From NCBI GenBank assembly GCA_964615975.1, contig CAZTTH010000011.1, positions 1 to 64,000 of the forward strand: a stretch of 64,000 nt of DNA. Reading direction: 5' to 3'. The translations under genes and the position numbers were made by a program. Source of the stretch: CAZTTH01 sp964615975 (lineage in GTDB: Bacteria > Verrucomicrobiota > Lentisphaeria > JABSQK01 > JAJFLO01). The notes under the pieces were generated by a model. It did not search any database. It was not told where the DNA came from and worked only from the letters and a program-made list of their open reading frames with translations. Position 1 is the stretch's first letter, and every line of letters starts with the position of its first letter. Of this stretch, positions 17,737 to 26,387 are shown one piece after another.

Positions 17737-20301
17737 ATGGCTAAAGAAAGGGATTTGGTAGTGGTTGAATCGCCTGCCAAGGCAAAAACGATCAGTAAGA
17801 TTTTGGACAATCGCTATGAGGTTTTGTCGTCAATGGGGCATGTTCGCGATCTGCCTCAGAAGAAGCTTGGAATCGATGTCGATAATGGTTTCAATCCCAC
17901 TTATGAGACCTATGTCCGCCGCAAATCGGTCATCAGTGATTTGTATAAAGCCGCCAAAACTGCCAATGCAGTATATCTGGCGACGGATCCGGATCGCGAG
18001 GGTGAGGCAATCGCCTGGCATCTCTATGAAATGCTTAAAACCCAGAATCCCGGGATGACCTTTCACCGGGTAAGCTTCCATGAAATTACCCGAAAAGCAG
18101 TGCAGCAGGCATTTCAAGACCCGCGGGTCATTAATATGAGTCTGGTCAACGCGCAACAGGCGCGCCGCATTCTCGATCGCATCGTCGGATACAAGGTTAG
18201 CCCATTGTTATGGCGGCAGGTCGGCAATCAGGCAAAAAGCGCCGGTCGGGTTCAATCGGTGGCGCTGCGGTTAATTTGTGAACGGGAACGTGAGATCAAC
18301 GGTTTCAAGCCCCAGGAATACTGGAACTTCAAGGCTCATTTTGCCCCACCTGATTCACCCGATATCTTCATGGCAAAACTGGTTCGCATCGATGGCAATA
18401 AGGTCGACGTCAACAATGAAAGGGAAGCCCTGGCGATCGCGGCGGATGTTGAAGGCGGAAAATATGTGGCGGCGGATTTATCGCAGACCAAAAAAATGCG
18501 TTATCCCGGACCGCCATTTATTACCAGCACCCTGCAGCAGGCGGCCAGCACCAATTTGGGTTTTAGCGTCAAACAAACCATGGCGGTCGCGCAACAATTG
18601 TATGAAGGGATAGATATCGGCGGCGGACCTACCGGTCTGATTACCTATATGCGAACCGATTCAGTATCAATTGCTCAGGACGCACGGGAGAAAGCGCGTG
18701 ATTTTATTGCCCGTACCCATGGGGCTGATTACGTGCCTCACAAAGCGCCGGTTTATAAATCGAAAAAATCAGCCCAGGAAGCCCATGAAGCCATTCGTCC
18801 CACGGATATTGATTTAACCCCGGAAAAGGCGGGACGGTTCCTGGACGACAAACAATTGAAACTCTATCGTCTGATCTGGCGCCGATTCATCGCCTGTCAG
18901 ATGGCGCCCGCACAATTATTGCAGCATACCTTGGAACTTCAGAATCAATCGGGTACCACCACTCGAGATTTCCTGTTTCGCACGGTGGTAACTGAAACCG
19001 TTTTTCCTGGTTTTTTGAAAATATACAACCTTAAGGATGTTGAAACCGATGAAGGCGACGATGAGTTCAATCGCCTGCCGAATGTCAAGGTTGGCGATCC
19101 CTGTGAGTTGCAGAGTTTGGATAAGGAACAAAAATTTACCGAGCCTCCCCCACGTTTCTCTGAAGGCGCGTTAATCCGTGAATTGGAAAATAATGGGGTC
19201 GGGCGTCCATCCACTTATGCCGCGATCATCAGCACGATTATCGATCGCAAATACATCCTTAAAAAAAGCGGCAAACTCATTCCAACGCCGTTGGGGGATG
19301 TGGTTTGTTGTTATCTGGTCACGAACATTCCCAAGCTTTTTGAAGTGAAGTTCACTGCCGAAATGGAAAATCAGTTGGATGAAATCGAACAGGATCGACA
19401 GGATTGGCAGAAAATGATCGCCAGCTTTTATGGTGATTTTTCAGAGTGGATTACCAATGTCAGACCGGTTACCACTGCCGCGCCAGAGGTGATCCAGGCC
19501 ATCCTCAATTTATTTGGCGATGACTTTCCCTGGGACGAGTTACAAAGTGAGAATGATCAAAATCAATTCGACGATCGTAAATTCGTTACGTCGCTCCAGG
19601 AACAGGTGGCAGGGGGAAAACCATTGACGGGAAAACAGTGGAACGCGCTTTTATTCATTGTGGTGCGCACGGAAAAATACCTTCCTGAATTACCTGAGTT
19701 GTGTGAAAAACTGGCATTGGGTTCAGTGATTGAAGAGCAACGGGAGAAACTCAAAAGCTGGCACGAGAAACAAGTGACAAACAATTCCGATTACCCCCCG
19801 GAATATCAGGGACAACTGTTGGCGCCGTTGAGTCACTTTACTGGTTGGGAACAAGCAGTCAAAAAGGGCAATCGAGTGTATGATGACAAAAAATTTTATC
19901 TATCCCTGGCCAACCAGACGAAAAAAGGCAAATCGCTCTCCAGCGCCCAGATTAACGCGCTGCAAAGACTGATTCTCAAGTATTGCAATCAACTTGAAAA
20001 CGGTGATGGCCTGGTCAAAGAGCTGGGGATTGTCTCGACCCAGGAAACCGTATCGCCGGAAAGCAGAAAGGAAATAACCGATTTGCTGGTCATGGTGAGT
20101 GAAATTACCCAGTGGGCGGAACCGCAAGGCAAGGGTAAATTCAAATTTGATGAAAAAAAGTTTGTGGAGTCACTCAAATCACAATTCGAACGGAAAAATT
20201 CGTTGAGTCCCAAGCAACTTAATTCCCTCAAGCGCATCATCGCCAAGCACAAGGATGAGTTTACCGATTTCGATACGCGCGCTGCCGCCTTGGGATTTTA
20301 A
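17737..20301 (+). CDS. topA: DNA topoisomerase I with atypical C-terminal repeats
   Basis: 854 residues. It relaxes negative supercoils as a type IA enzyme. The TOPRIM domain has E11 in 'VVVESPAKAK' and 'ATDPDREGEAIAWH' (D84, D86, E88). The catalytic tyrosine is Y304 in 'GLITYMRTDSVS', and 'ALIRELENNGVGRPSTYA' closes the core. The usual C-terminal Cys4 zinc ribbons are absent. Instead about residues 580-850 hold three copies of a ~90-105-residue module: an F/Y-D-D/E-x-K-F-x3-SL-x2-Q pattern, then 'LSxxQxNAL' and a basic helix, starting at residues ~611, 715 and 804. The tail is probably the DNA-binding substitute for the zinc ribbons. It sits between dprA and lpxA. Confidence 0.95.
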   Translation: MAKERDLVVVESPAKAKTISKILDNRYEVLSSMGHVRDLPQKKLGIDVDNGFNPTYETYVRRKSVISDLYKAAKTANAVYLATDPDREGEAIAWHLYEMLKTQNPGMTFHRVSFHEITRKAVQQAFQDPRVINMSLVNAQQARRILDRIVGYKVSPLLWRQVGNQAKSAGRVQSVALRLICEREREINGFKPQEYWNFKAHFAPPDSPDIFMAKLVRIDGNKVDVNNEREALAIAADVEGGKYVAADLSQTKKMRYPGPPFITSTLQQAASTNLGFSVKQTMAVAQQLYEGIDIGGGPTGLITYMRTDSVSIAQDAREKARDFIARTHGADYVPHKAPVYKSKKSAQEAHEAIRPTDIDLTPEKAGRFLDDKQLKLYRLIWRRFIACQMAPAQLLQHTLELQNQSGTTTRDFLFRTVVTETVFPGFLKIYNLKDVETDEGDDEFNRLPNVKVGDPCELQSLDKEQKFTEPPPRFSEGALIRELENNGVGRPSTYAAIISTIIDRKYILKKSGKLIPTPLGDVVCCYLVTNIPKLFEVKFTAEMENQLDEIEQDRQDWQKMIASFYGDFSEWITNVRPVTTAAPEVIQAILNLFGDDFPWDELQSENDQNQFDDRKFVTSLQEQVAGGKPLTGKQWNALLFIVVRTEKYLPELPELCEKLALGSVIEEQREKLKSWHEKQVTNNSDYPPEYQGQLLAPLSHFTGWEQAVKKGNRVYDDKKFYLSLANQTKKGKSLSSAQINALQRLILKYCNQLENGDGLVKELGIVSTQETVSPESRKEITDLLVMVSEITQWAEPQGKGKFKFDEKKFVESLKSQFERKNSLSPKQLNSLKRIIAKHKDEFTDFDTRAAALGF

Positions 20302-20339
20302 GCACCATCACACTTTCTTATTGATCCTCAATCTGACAG

Positions 20340-21200
20340 ATGATACATCCTTCCGCCATGATCGGCAGCCAGGTAAATCTGGGCGCCAATGTGACTATCG
20401 GTCCGTACACGGTAATTGATGGTCAGGTTGAAATTGGCGCTGGTTGTCGGATTGGGCCGCATTGTCATATTTCCGGCGCCACCCGGATCGGCAGGGAGAC
20501 TAAAATCCATGCCGGCGCGATCATTGGCGATGAGCCGCAGGATCGTCATTTTCACGGCGATCAGACATTTACCGAAATCGGAGAAAAATGTGTGATTCGT
20601 GAATATGTGACCATCCACAGAGGAACTTCCGCCGGGACATCCACCTTGATTGGCAGCGATGTCATGCTGATGGCATTTGTTCATGTGGCGCATAACTGTC
20701 AGATCGGCGATGCGGTTAACATCGCGAACGGCACGATTCTGGGCGGTCATGTGACGGTTGGCAGGCGGGCGTTTCTTAGCGCGGGGATCAAGATCCACCA
20801 ATTTGTCCATGTCGGTACTCTGGCGATGTGTACCGGAGATGTCATTCTGACCAGGGATATTCCGCCCTATTGTCTGGTGGGCAAGGAAGGCTATGTAAAT
20901 GCCGTCAATATTGTCGGTCTCCGGCGGGCAGAATTGAAGAAGGACGCGCGAACCGCAATAAAAAACGCCTTCCACATATATTATCGCGAACAGCGGACCA
21001 AGGAGGAAGCTTTGAACATGATCAGGGAATCCTATGGTCATTACCCGGAAATTATCGCTTTTATTGAATTTATTCAGCAATCACAGCGCGGTATCCTTCC
21101 CGGCCCGGATCGAGCAAGGAAAATGAATGCGGATACCGGAAGTGATGATGAAAGTGAAGAACATTTGAGTGCGGATGATGACTCTGCCAAAGATAAATGA
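20340..21200 (+). CDS. lpxA: acyl-ACP--UDP-N-acetylglucosamine O-acyltransferase
   Basis: 286 residues. It performs the first step of lipid A synthesis, moving an acyl chain from ACP to UDP-GlcNAc in the cytoplasm. The N-terminal two thirds are a left-handed beta-helix with hexapeptide repeats ('IGSQVNLGANVTIGPYTVI'). The catalytic His is H118 in 'FVHVAHNCQIG', followed by 'NGTILGGHVTVG' and 'KIHQFVHVG'. The helical C-terminal domain starts around 'GLRRAELKKD'. The last ~25 residues are acidic and low complexity, an unusual extension. A strong terminator lies directly downstream. Confidence 0.93.
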   Translation: MIHPSAMIGSQVNLGANVTIGPYTVIDGQVEIGAGCRIGPHCHISGATRIGRETKIHAGAIIGDEPQDRHFHGDQTFTEIGEKCVIREYVTIHRGTSAGTSTLIGSDVMLMAFVHVAHNCQIGDAVNIANGTILGGHVTVGRRAFLSAGIKIHQFVHVGTLAMCTGDVILTRDIPPYCLVGKEGYVNAVNIVGLRRAELKKDARTAIKNAFHIYYREQRTKEEALNMIRESYGHYPEIIAFIEFIQQSQRGILPGPDRARKMNADTGSDDESEEHLSADDDSAKDK

Positions 21201-21201
21201 C

Positions 21202-21240
21202 GTAAAAAAAATTGCGCTCTGGCATGAGCGCAATTTTTAC
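21202..21240. terminator. bidirectional intrinsic terminator
   Basis: Inverted repeat with arms AATTGCGCTC and GAGCGCAATT, flanked by an A-run on the left and a T-run on the right, and a six-base TGGCAT loop. It lies between the convergent lpxA (+) and sigma factor (-) genes. The A/T flanks allow it to work in both directions. Confidence 0.85.
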
Positions 21241-21378
21241 CGCCGGGATAAAATTACCAATGCGGCATAGCCGCAACCCAATTTTCGCTATCAGATTGTA
21301 GATTTTGCCAATCCAAACGAATGCCTCGGATCGCCGAGAATTTCTTTTTATTTTTCGGGGGAGTTGGTCGATAAGTGA

Positions 21379-21978
21379 CTAATGGAGGAGGCGATTCAGA
21401 CGAATAATCTCGTCACGGAGTCGTTTTTGTACTCGGCTTTTATAGACATAAACGCTGGATTCCGAAATCCCCAGTTTCTCGACGATGGTATGGGTTGGAA
21501 CCCGATCGGCGCACATCAGAAAGGTGTCGGCGACATGTTTCTTAAATTTCTTGGAGACCGTTTCCCATGCCAGGTTCGAGATATAGCGCTTCCATTCTTT
21601 TTCGGCGATATGTTGAACTTCAGGTAGGTTCTGGCACATTTGTTCGATATTCGTGAAATTCTGATCCGAGGTCACATGTTGATTAAGGGTTTTATATTTG
21701 CGAATGAAATCACGAATGGTATTGGCGGTAACCTGTCCCAGCCAACTGCGAAACTTTCCCTTCAATTTGTCGTACCGGAAGGAAGGCAGTTTATTCCATG
21801 CTTTAATGACCACGGTTTGTACGATCTCCTCCGCATCATGATGATTAATATTCATGCTTCTGACCACATTGTAGATGAAGGGGCGATAATAGTAAACGAA
21901 TTCCTCCCATGACTCATCGTCGTATTGATCTTTGATCCGATCCAATAACGATTCACGTGTTTTTAATGATGAACGCAT
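21379..21978 (-). CDS. ECF-type RNA polymerase sigma factor
   Basis: 199 residues. Region 2 covers about 15-95: 'SWEEFVYYYRPFIYNVV', 'DAEEIVQTVVIKAWNKL' and 'FRSWLGQVTANTIRDF'. Region 4 is at ~150-199, with the helix-turn-helix 'HTIVEKLGISESSVYVYKSR'. The style (TRESLLDRIKD... start) resembles the sigma-70 ECF group abundant in PVC bacteria. No anti-sigma gene is adjacent. It begins two bases after the def stop, so the two are almost certainly cotranscribed and may be translationally coupled. Its regulon is unknown. Confidence 0.9.
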   Translation of the reverse strand: MRSSLKTRESLLDRIKDQYDDESWEEFVYYYRPFIYNVVRSMNINHHDAEEIVQTVVIKAWNKLPSFRYDKLKGKFRSWLGQVTANTIRDFIRKYKTLNQHVTSDQNFTNIEQMCQNLPEVQHIAEKEWKRYISNLAWETVSKKFKKHVADTFLMCADRVPTHTIVEKLGISESSVYVYKSRVQKRLRDEIIRLNRLLH

Positions 21979-21980
21979 TT

Positions 21981-22580
21981 TCAGGATTGGCTTTTTAACG
22001 TCTTTTTCAATTTGTTCAGGTCTCGGTTTAGCTTTTTCAATACCTCCGGGGCCAGCAGATTCAAGAACAGGATTCCGTTGATATGATCGTACTCATGCTG
22101 TAAACAACGAGATAATAATCCCCCGCAGTTTAATGAAATAGTACTGCCATCAAGCAACTGGGCATCAACGGTGACGAATTCCGGGCGGAGCACCTCTGAT
22201 TTTATCCCGGGAATGCTCAGGCATCCTTCCACATATTCGGTAAGATTCTCTGAGAAGTCATGCAGTCTGGTATTGACCAGGATGAGCGGCATTTGCGGCA
22301 ATAATATTTCCTCCCCGGGCGTGGTGAATGTTCTTGTATCCTGGTCTTGATCCCGATGTCGGGGGACATCAAGAGCGATTAAATTTATATTATAACCCAC
22401 CTGCGATGCCGCCAAACCGATGCCATCATGATGGTTCATGGTGGCGATCATTAATCCGGCAAGACGCTTGATATTATCGTCAATTGTGGTAATCAATGCG
22501 CTCTTTTTGGATAATATCGGATTGCCATAATACATCAATGGCATAATCTCAATCGGTTCAAGTTGGGTTGGGGTTGGCAT
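21981..22580 (-). CDS. def: peptide deformylase
   Basis: About 199 residues from ATG at 22580; an in-frame TTG at 22640 would add 20 residues with no family support. It removes the N-formyl group from nascent proteins using a metal ion. All three family motifs are present: 'GIGLAASQVG', 'EGCLSIPG' (Cys ligand) and 'QHEYDHINGILF' (two His ligands and the catalytic Glu). An insertion with 'HRDQDQDTRTF' lies between motifs 1 and 2. It is followed immediately by the ECF sigma gene rather than the usual fmt. Confidence 0.95.
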   Translation of the reverse strand: MPTPTQLEPIEIMPLMYYGNPILSKKSALITTIDDNIKRLAGLMIATMNHHDGIGLAASQVGYNINLIALDVPRHRDQDQDTRTFTTPGEEILLPQMPLILVNTRLHDFSENLTEYVEGCLSIPGIKSEVLRPEFVTVDAQLLDGSTISLNCGGLLSRCLQHEYDHINGILFLNLLAPEVLKKLNRDLNKLKKTLKSQS

Positions 22581-22667
22581 GATTGGCGTAACTTCTTTGG
22601 CATGATTGGCCGTGTTAAATGGATAAGGTTTCGTTCTCAACCTTCATCGAACAAAACCGTATTTTAT

Positions 22668-22679
22668 ATCACGTGTGAT
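22668..22679. promoter_or_regulatory. short palindrome between def and uvrA (possible operator)
   Basis: ATCAC-GT-GTGAT, a five-base inverted repeat with two-base centre, lies in the divergent def/uvrA intergenic space, about 90 bases upstream of def and 150 upstream of uvrA. It looks like a dimeric repressor site but the factor is unknown. It does not match a classical SOS box. Confidence 0.2.
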
Positions 22680-22814
22680 GAAGCGCAAATATGAATATAC
22701 GCAGTTTAATGATGACCAGCAATCAGTCGCACAGAAAACCGGTGGGATAAAGAGGATTGTGGTCAGTGAAGAAACGAAGATTCAACCGGTAAAAATAAAT
22801 TCACCTCACCCCCA

Positions 22815-25700
22815 ATGGCAATTCACGAATATTCATCAGGCCTGACAATGGAAAATGACCGTACAATCGGCGCGAAAAGTTTTATTCGGATTTATGGCGC
22901 CCGACAGCATAACTTAAAAAACTTGACCCTGGAAATTCCGCGCCACGAATTGGTGGTGGTCACTGGTCCCAGCGGCTCGGGTAAATCGTCCCTGGCATTT
23001 GATACCTTGTATGCCGAAGGCCAACGGCGTTATGTCGAGAGCTTGTCTGCCTATGCGCGGCAATTTCTTGATCAAATGCAAAAACCTCAGGTAGAGCGCA
23101 TCGAGGGGCTATCTCCGGCCATCGCCATTGAACAACGGTCGGCAGCCAGCAATCCGCGTTCGACCGTTGCCACCACCACGGAGATTTATGATTATCTGCG
23201 ATTACTTTTTGCGCATATCGGTATTCCCCATTGCATCCATTGTCATACTCCTGTGATGGGGCAAAGTCCGCAAAAAATCGCGGACCGGATTAATAATTTT
23301 GCCCCGGGGCTGAAACTGATGATACTGGCACCACTGGTCCGCGGCCGCAAGGGAGAACATCGCGAGATTATCGAAAAAGCGCGACGTGATGGATACACCC
23401 GCATCCGAATTGACGGCAAAATCGAATCCCTTGATAATGAATTCAACCTGAAAAAAAATGAAAAACATCACCTGGAAATCGTTGTCGATCGTCTGGTTAC
23501 CGGGGCCATGGACAGCAAACGCCTGGGGGATTCGCTTGAGCGGGGGTTGAAATCCGGGGATGGTCTGATCGTTTTATTGATCGAAACAGAGACGGATCAA
23601 TGGCGGGAAGAATTAATCAGCGAGCGTTTGTCATGTCCTCACTGTGATTATAGTCTCGGGGAAATTTTACCGCGCAATTTTTCGTTTAATAGTCCCTATG
23701 GAGCCTGTGGTACCTGTCATGGACTCGGAACCATCCATGATATTGATGAAGAACTGGTCATCGACCCGAATAAATCCCTGACCGGTGGGGCGATTCCATT
23801 ATGGCGATCCGGTCCGCGCCGCCTGATCCTGTATCAACGCAATCAATTGCGTGGGCTGGCGGAGGAGTATCAGTTTTCTCTCGAGGTTCCCTATCGTGAA
23901 TTGCCCGCCGCGATTCGACAGGTGATCCTCTATGGCAGTGGTGATCGCGCGATCCGGATGCGGGGCTGGGGGCGGAGCGCCACGAACACAATCAACAAAC
24001 CTTTTGATGGGGTGATTCCAATATTGCTGAATCGGTATCGCCATGGGGAAAGCGTGCGCTTTAAGGAGCAAATCCGCAAGGTATTGATCCGCAAGGTATG
24101 CCCGGAGTGCCAGGGCGCGCGCTTGTGTCGGCAAAGCCTGGCTGTGGCGGTCAATGGAATATCGATATACGCCCTGTCCCAAATGAGCATTGATGACGCG
24201 TTAAAATTTATTGGGCAATTATCGCTGAACCCGGAGGAGACTATGATTGCCCGCGATATCCTCCGAGAGATCAGCGTCCGTCTGGATTTTTTGCGGGCAG
24301 TGGGATTGGGTTATCTCACCTTGAATCGGGAAAGTGGCACCTTGTCAGGGGGTGAAGCGCAACGGATTCGGCTGGCGACCCAGATCGGCAGTGGACTGAC
24401 CGGGGTCATGTATGTGCTGGATGAGCCGAGCATTGGTTTGCATCAACGGGATAACCTGATGTTATTGCGGATGTTGAAACGATTGCGTGACATCGGCAAT
24501 TCGGTGATTGTTGTCGAACACGATCTGGAAACCATTACTGCCGCGGATTATATCGTCGACCTGGGACCCGGGGCCGGAATTAAGGGTGGCGAACTGATTT
24601 TCGCGGGACCTACCGCGGAGCTTAAACATTGTAATAACTCGTTGACCGCCCAATATCTCAGCGGAAAAATGAAAATTGAACTTCCCGGTAAACGCGCCAA
24701 GCGCACCGCCAGGGAATTGATCATTGCGGGCGCCCGGGAGAATAACCTGAAAAATCTTACCGTTAAAATTCCCCTGGGTCTGTTTTGTTGCGTCACCGGC
24801 GTGTCCGGATCCGGCAAGAGTACCTTGATCAACGATATTTTGGTAAAGGCGTTAAAGAGGAAATTATCTGCGGGAAAGGACATCCCCGGTAATTTTCGCG
24901 AGTTAAAGGGCGCTGAACATGTCGACAAATTAATCGAAGTCGATCAAAGCCCGATCGGGCGCACTCCTCGTTCCAACCCCGCGACTTATGTGGGGGTTTT
25001 CGATTTCATTCGCGAGCTTTTCGCGCGTCTTCCCGATGCCCGGGTGCGGGGATATAAACCGGGGCGTTTCAGTTTTAACGTAAAGGGTGGCCGTTGTGAG
25101 GAATGCCGTGGTGATGGGATCAAGAAAATTGAGATGCAGTTTCTCCCCGATGTTCATGTGATCTGTGAATCCTGCAAGGGATTGCGATATAATCGCGACA
25201 CCATGATGATTCTTTACAAGGGATGCAGCATTGCCGATGTGCTCGATATGACCGTCCTGGAAGCGGTCGATCTCTTCAAGGCCATACCCAAAATAGCGCG
25301 AATATTGAGCACTTTGAACGATGTCGGTCTGGGCTATATCAAACTGGGGCAGTCGGCGATCACCCTCAGCGGGGGCGAAGCCCAACGGGTAAAATTGGCC
25401 AACGAGCTGGCCCGACCTGCCCGAGGACACACTTTGTATGTACTGGACGAGCCAACCACCGGATTGCACATAGATGATGTCAATAAACTGGTCAATGTAT
25501 TAATAAAGCTCCGTGATCATGGCAATACGATTCTGGTCATCGAACATAATCTGGAATTAATCAAAGTCTGCGATCATATCATCGATCTGGGTCCGGAAGG
25601 CGGTCCACTGGGGGGAAAAATCGTGGCGCAGGGAGTGCCGGAAGAGATCGCCCGATGTGCTGCCAGTCACACTGGGCATTATCTAAAATCAGTGTTATAA
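22815..25700 (+). CDS. uvrA: excinuclease ABC subunit A
   Basis: 961 residues from ATG at 22815; ATG at 22848 is also plausible and closer to typical starts. It is the damage-recognition ATPase of nucleotide excision repair. Two ABC modules are visible: Walker A 'GPSGSGKSS' at residues 51-59 and 'GVSGSGKST' near 662, with signatures 'SGGEAQRIRLA' and 'SGGEAQRVKLA'. Walker B is 'VLDEPSIGLHQRD' and 'VLDEPTTGLHIDD'. Zinc modules include 'CIHC', 'CPHCDY...CGTCHG' and 'CEECRGDG...CESCKGLRY'. Complete, with no neighbours in the same transcript. Confidence 0.97.
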   Translation: MAIHEYSSGLTMENDRTIGAKSFIRIYGARQHNLKNLTLEIPRHELVVVTGPSGSGKSSLAFDTLYAEGQRRYVESLSAYARQFLDQMQKPQVERIEGLSPAIAIEQRSAASNPRSTVATTTEIYDYLRLLFAHIGIPHCIHCHTPVMGQSPQKIADRINNFAPGLKLMILAPLVRGRKGEHREIIEKARRDGYTRIRIDGKIESLDNEFNLKKNEKHHLEIVVDRLVTGAMDSKRLGDSLERGLKSGDGLIVLLIETETDQWREELISERLSCPHCDYSLGEILPRNFSFNSPYGACGTCHGLGTIHDIDEELVIDPNKSLTGGAIPLWRSGPRRLILYQRNQLRGLAEEYQFSLEVPYRELPAAIRQVILYGSGDRAIRMRGWGRSATNTINKPFDGVIPILLNRYRHGESVRFKEQIRKVLIRKVCPECQGARLCRQSLAVAVNGISIYALSQMSIDDALKFIGQLSLNPEETMIARDILREISVRLDFLRAVGLGYLTLNRESGTLSGGEAQRIRLATQIGSGLTGVMYVLDEPSIGLHQRDNLMLLRMLKRLRDIGNSVIVVEHDLETITAADYIVDLGPGAGIKGGELIFAGPTAELKHCNNSLTAQYLSGKMKIELPGKRAKRTARELIIAGARENNLKNLTVKIPLGLFCCVTGVSGSGKSTLINDILVKALKRKLSAGKDIPGNFRELKGAEHVDKLIEVDQSPIGRTPRSNPATYVGVFDFIRELFARLPDARVRGYKPGRFSFNVKGGRCEECRGDGIKKIEMQFLPDVHVICESCKGLRYNRDTMMILYKGCSIADVLDMTVLEAVDLFKAIPKIARILSTLNDVGLGYIKLGQSAITLSGGEAQRVKLANELARPARGHTLYVLDEPTTGLHIDDVNKLVNVLIKLRDHGNTILVIEHNLELIKVCDHIIDLGPEGGPLGGKIVAQGVPEEIARCAASHTGHYLKSVL

Positions 25701-26387
25701 GCGGAGCAGCGGCACCATGGCTGCGGTACACTTTCCGGATGCAGGGACACTGGGAGCGGGGTTGTCCTTGTCACCTGCTGTCGATCTCATTGCCGAATTC
25801 TCGCAGGTAACTTTGCTTTTTCATCAGCGGGCTTCCGCGTCGCTGTTATCCCGCTGATATAGTGAACTTGCGGAAAAATTGGAGACCGTGAATACCTGCT
25901 TTTTTATCCGGTCAGAATATTGCATCGATATACTGAACCCAATCAAGTTATAGAAAAAGGTCTGCATGATTGACAGCTTAATTGGAATAACGGCGATTAA
26001 AAATTCAACTGCATGCAGTCCAAAGGGACTGATATGTTTTTAGCATCTGTTGGAGTCCAGGCTTCAGCCTGTTCCGCTCTTCGGCCAATACGTTGAGCCG
26101 CGGGATATCGCGGGTATCGGGTTGGAGTCCAGACTTCAGCCTGTTCCGCTCTTCGGCCGTCATCGGAAGCAGTCCCGCATTGCGGGACGGTACTCTAACG
26201 GGGTTACACCAATGATTGTCACATCTTCGCCTGACGCTGTGGGAGTCCAGTCCCGCTATGCGGGACTGCCGCAGAGGGATTGGTCCTCAAGATGCCGCGT
26301 TCTCCTGTCATTCGACAGGAGAATTCCCAACTTTATTGACCTCAATGCTCACGCTAAAAATGTACAGGGACTGATATCCTGCATCCG
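25701..26387. other. convergent intergenic region rich in inverted repeats
   Basis: About 690 bases between the convergent uvrA and adenylate-kinase-like genes. The first part holds an inverted repeat ATCAGCGGG (25823-25831) / CCCGCTGAT (25850-25858) without a T-run. The second part (26041-26330) is a cluster of palindromic repeats listed separately. A 113-codon open frame across the repeats (26050-26391 +) is judged a by-product of them. No tRNA or structured RNA was recognised. Confidence 0.55.
26041..26330. repeat. REP-like cluster of imperfect palindromes and a 38-bp direct repeat
   Basis: A 38-bp unit beginning GTTGGAGTCCAG and ending GCTCTTCGGCC occurs at 26049-26086 and 26121-26158 with one difference. 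Each contains the palindrome CAGGC(T)TCAGCCTG or its variant. Three further hairpins follow: GTCCCGC-ATT-GCGGGAC at 26172-26188, AGTCCCGC-TAT-GCGGGACT at 26249-26267, and TTCTCCTGTC-ATTC-GACAGGAGAA at 26300-26323. The palindromes share a GGAGTCCAG/AGTCCCG lead-in. The arrangement fits dispersed REP-type intergenic repeats. It is not a CRISPR array. Confidence 0.6.

Noticed and set aside
26049..26158. Direct repeat pair considered as a CRISPR fragment
   Set aside because: Only two copies, each internally palindromic, 34 bases apart, and no cas genes; it fits REP-like elements instead.
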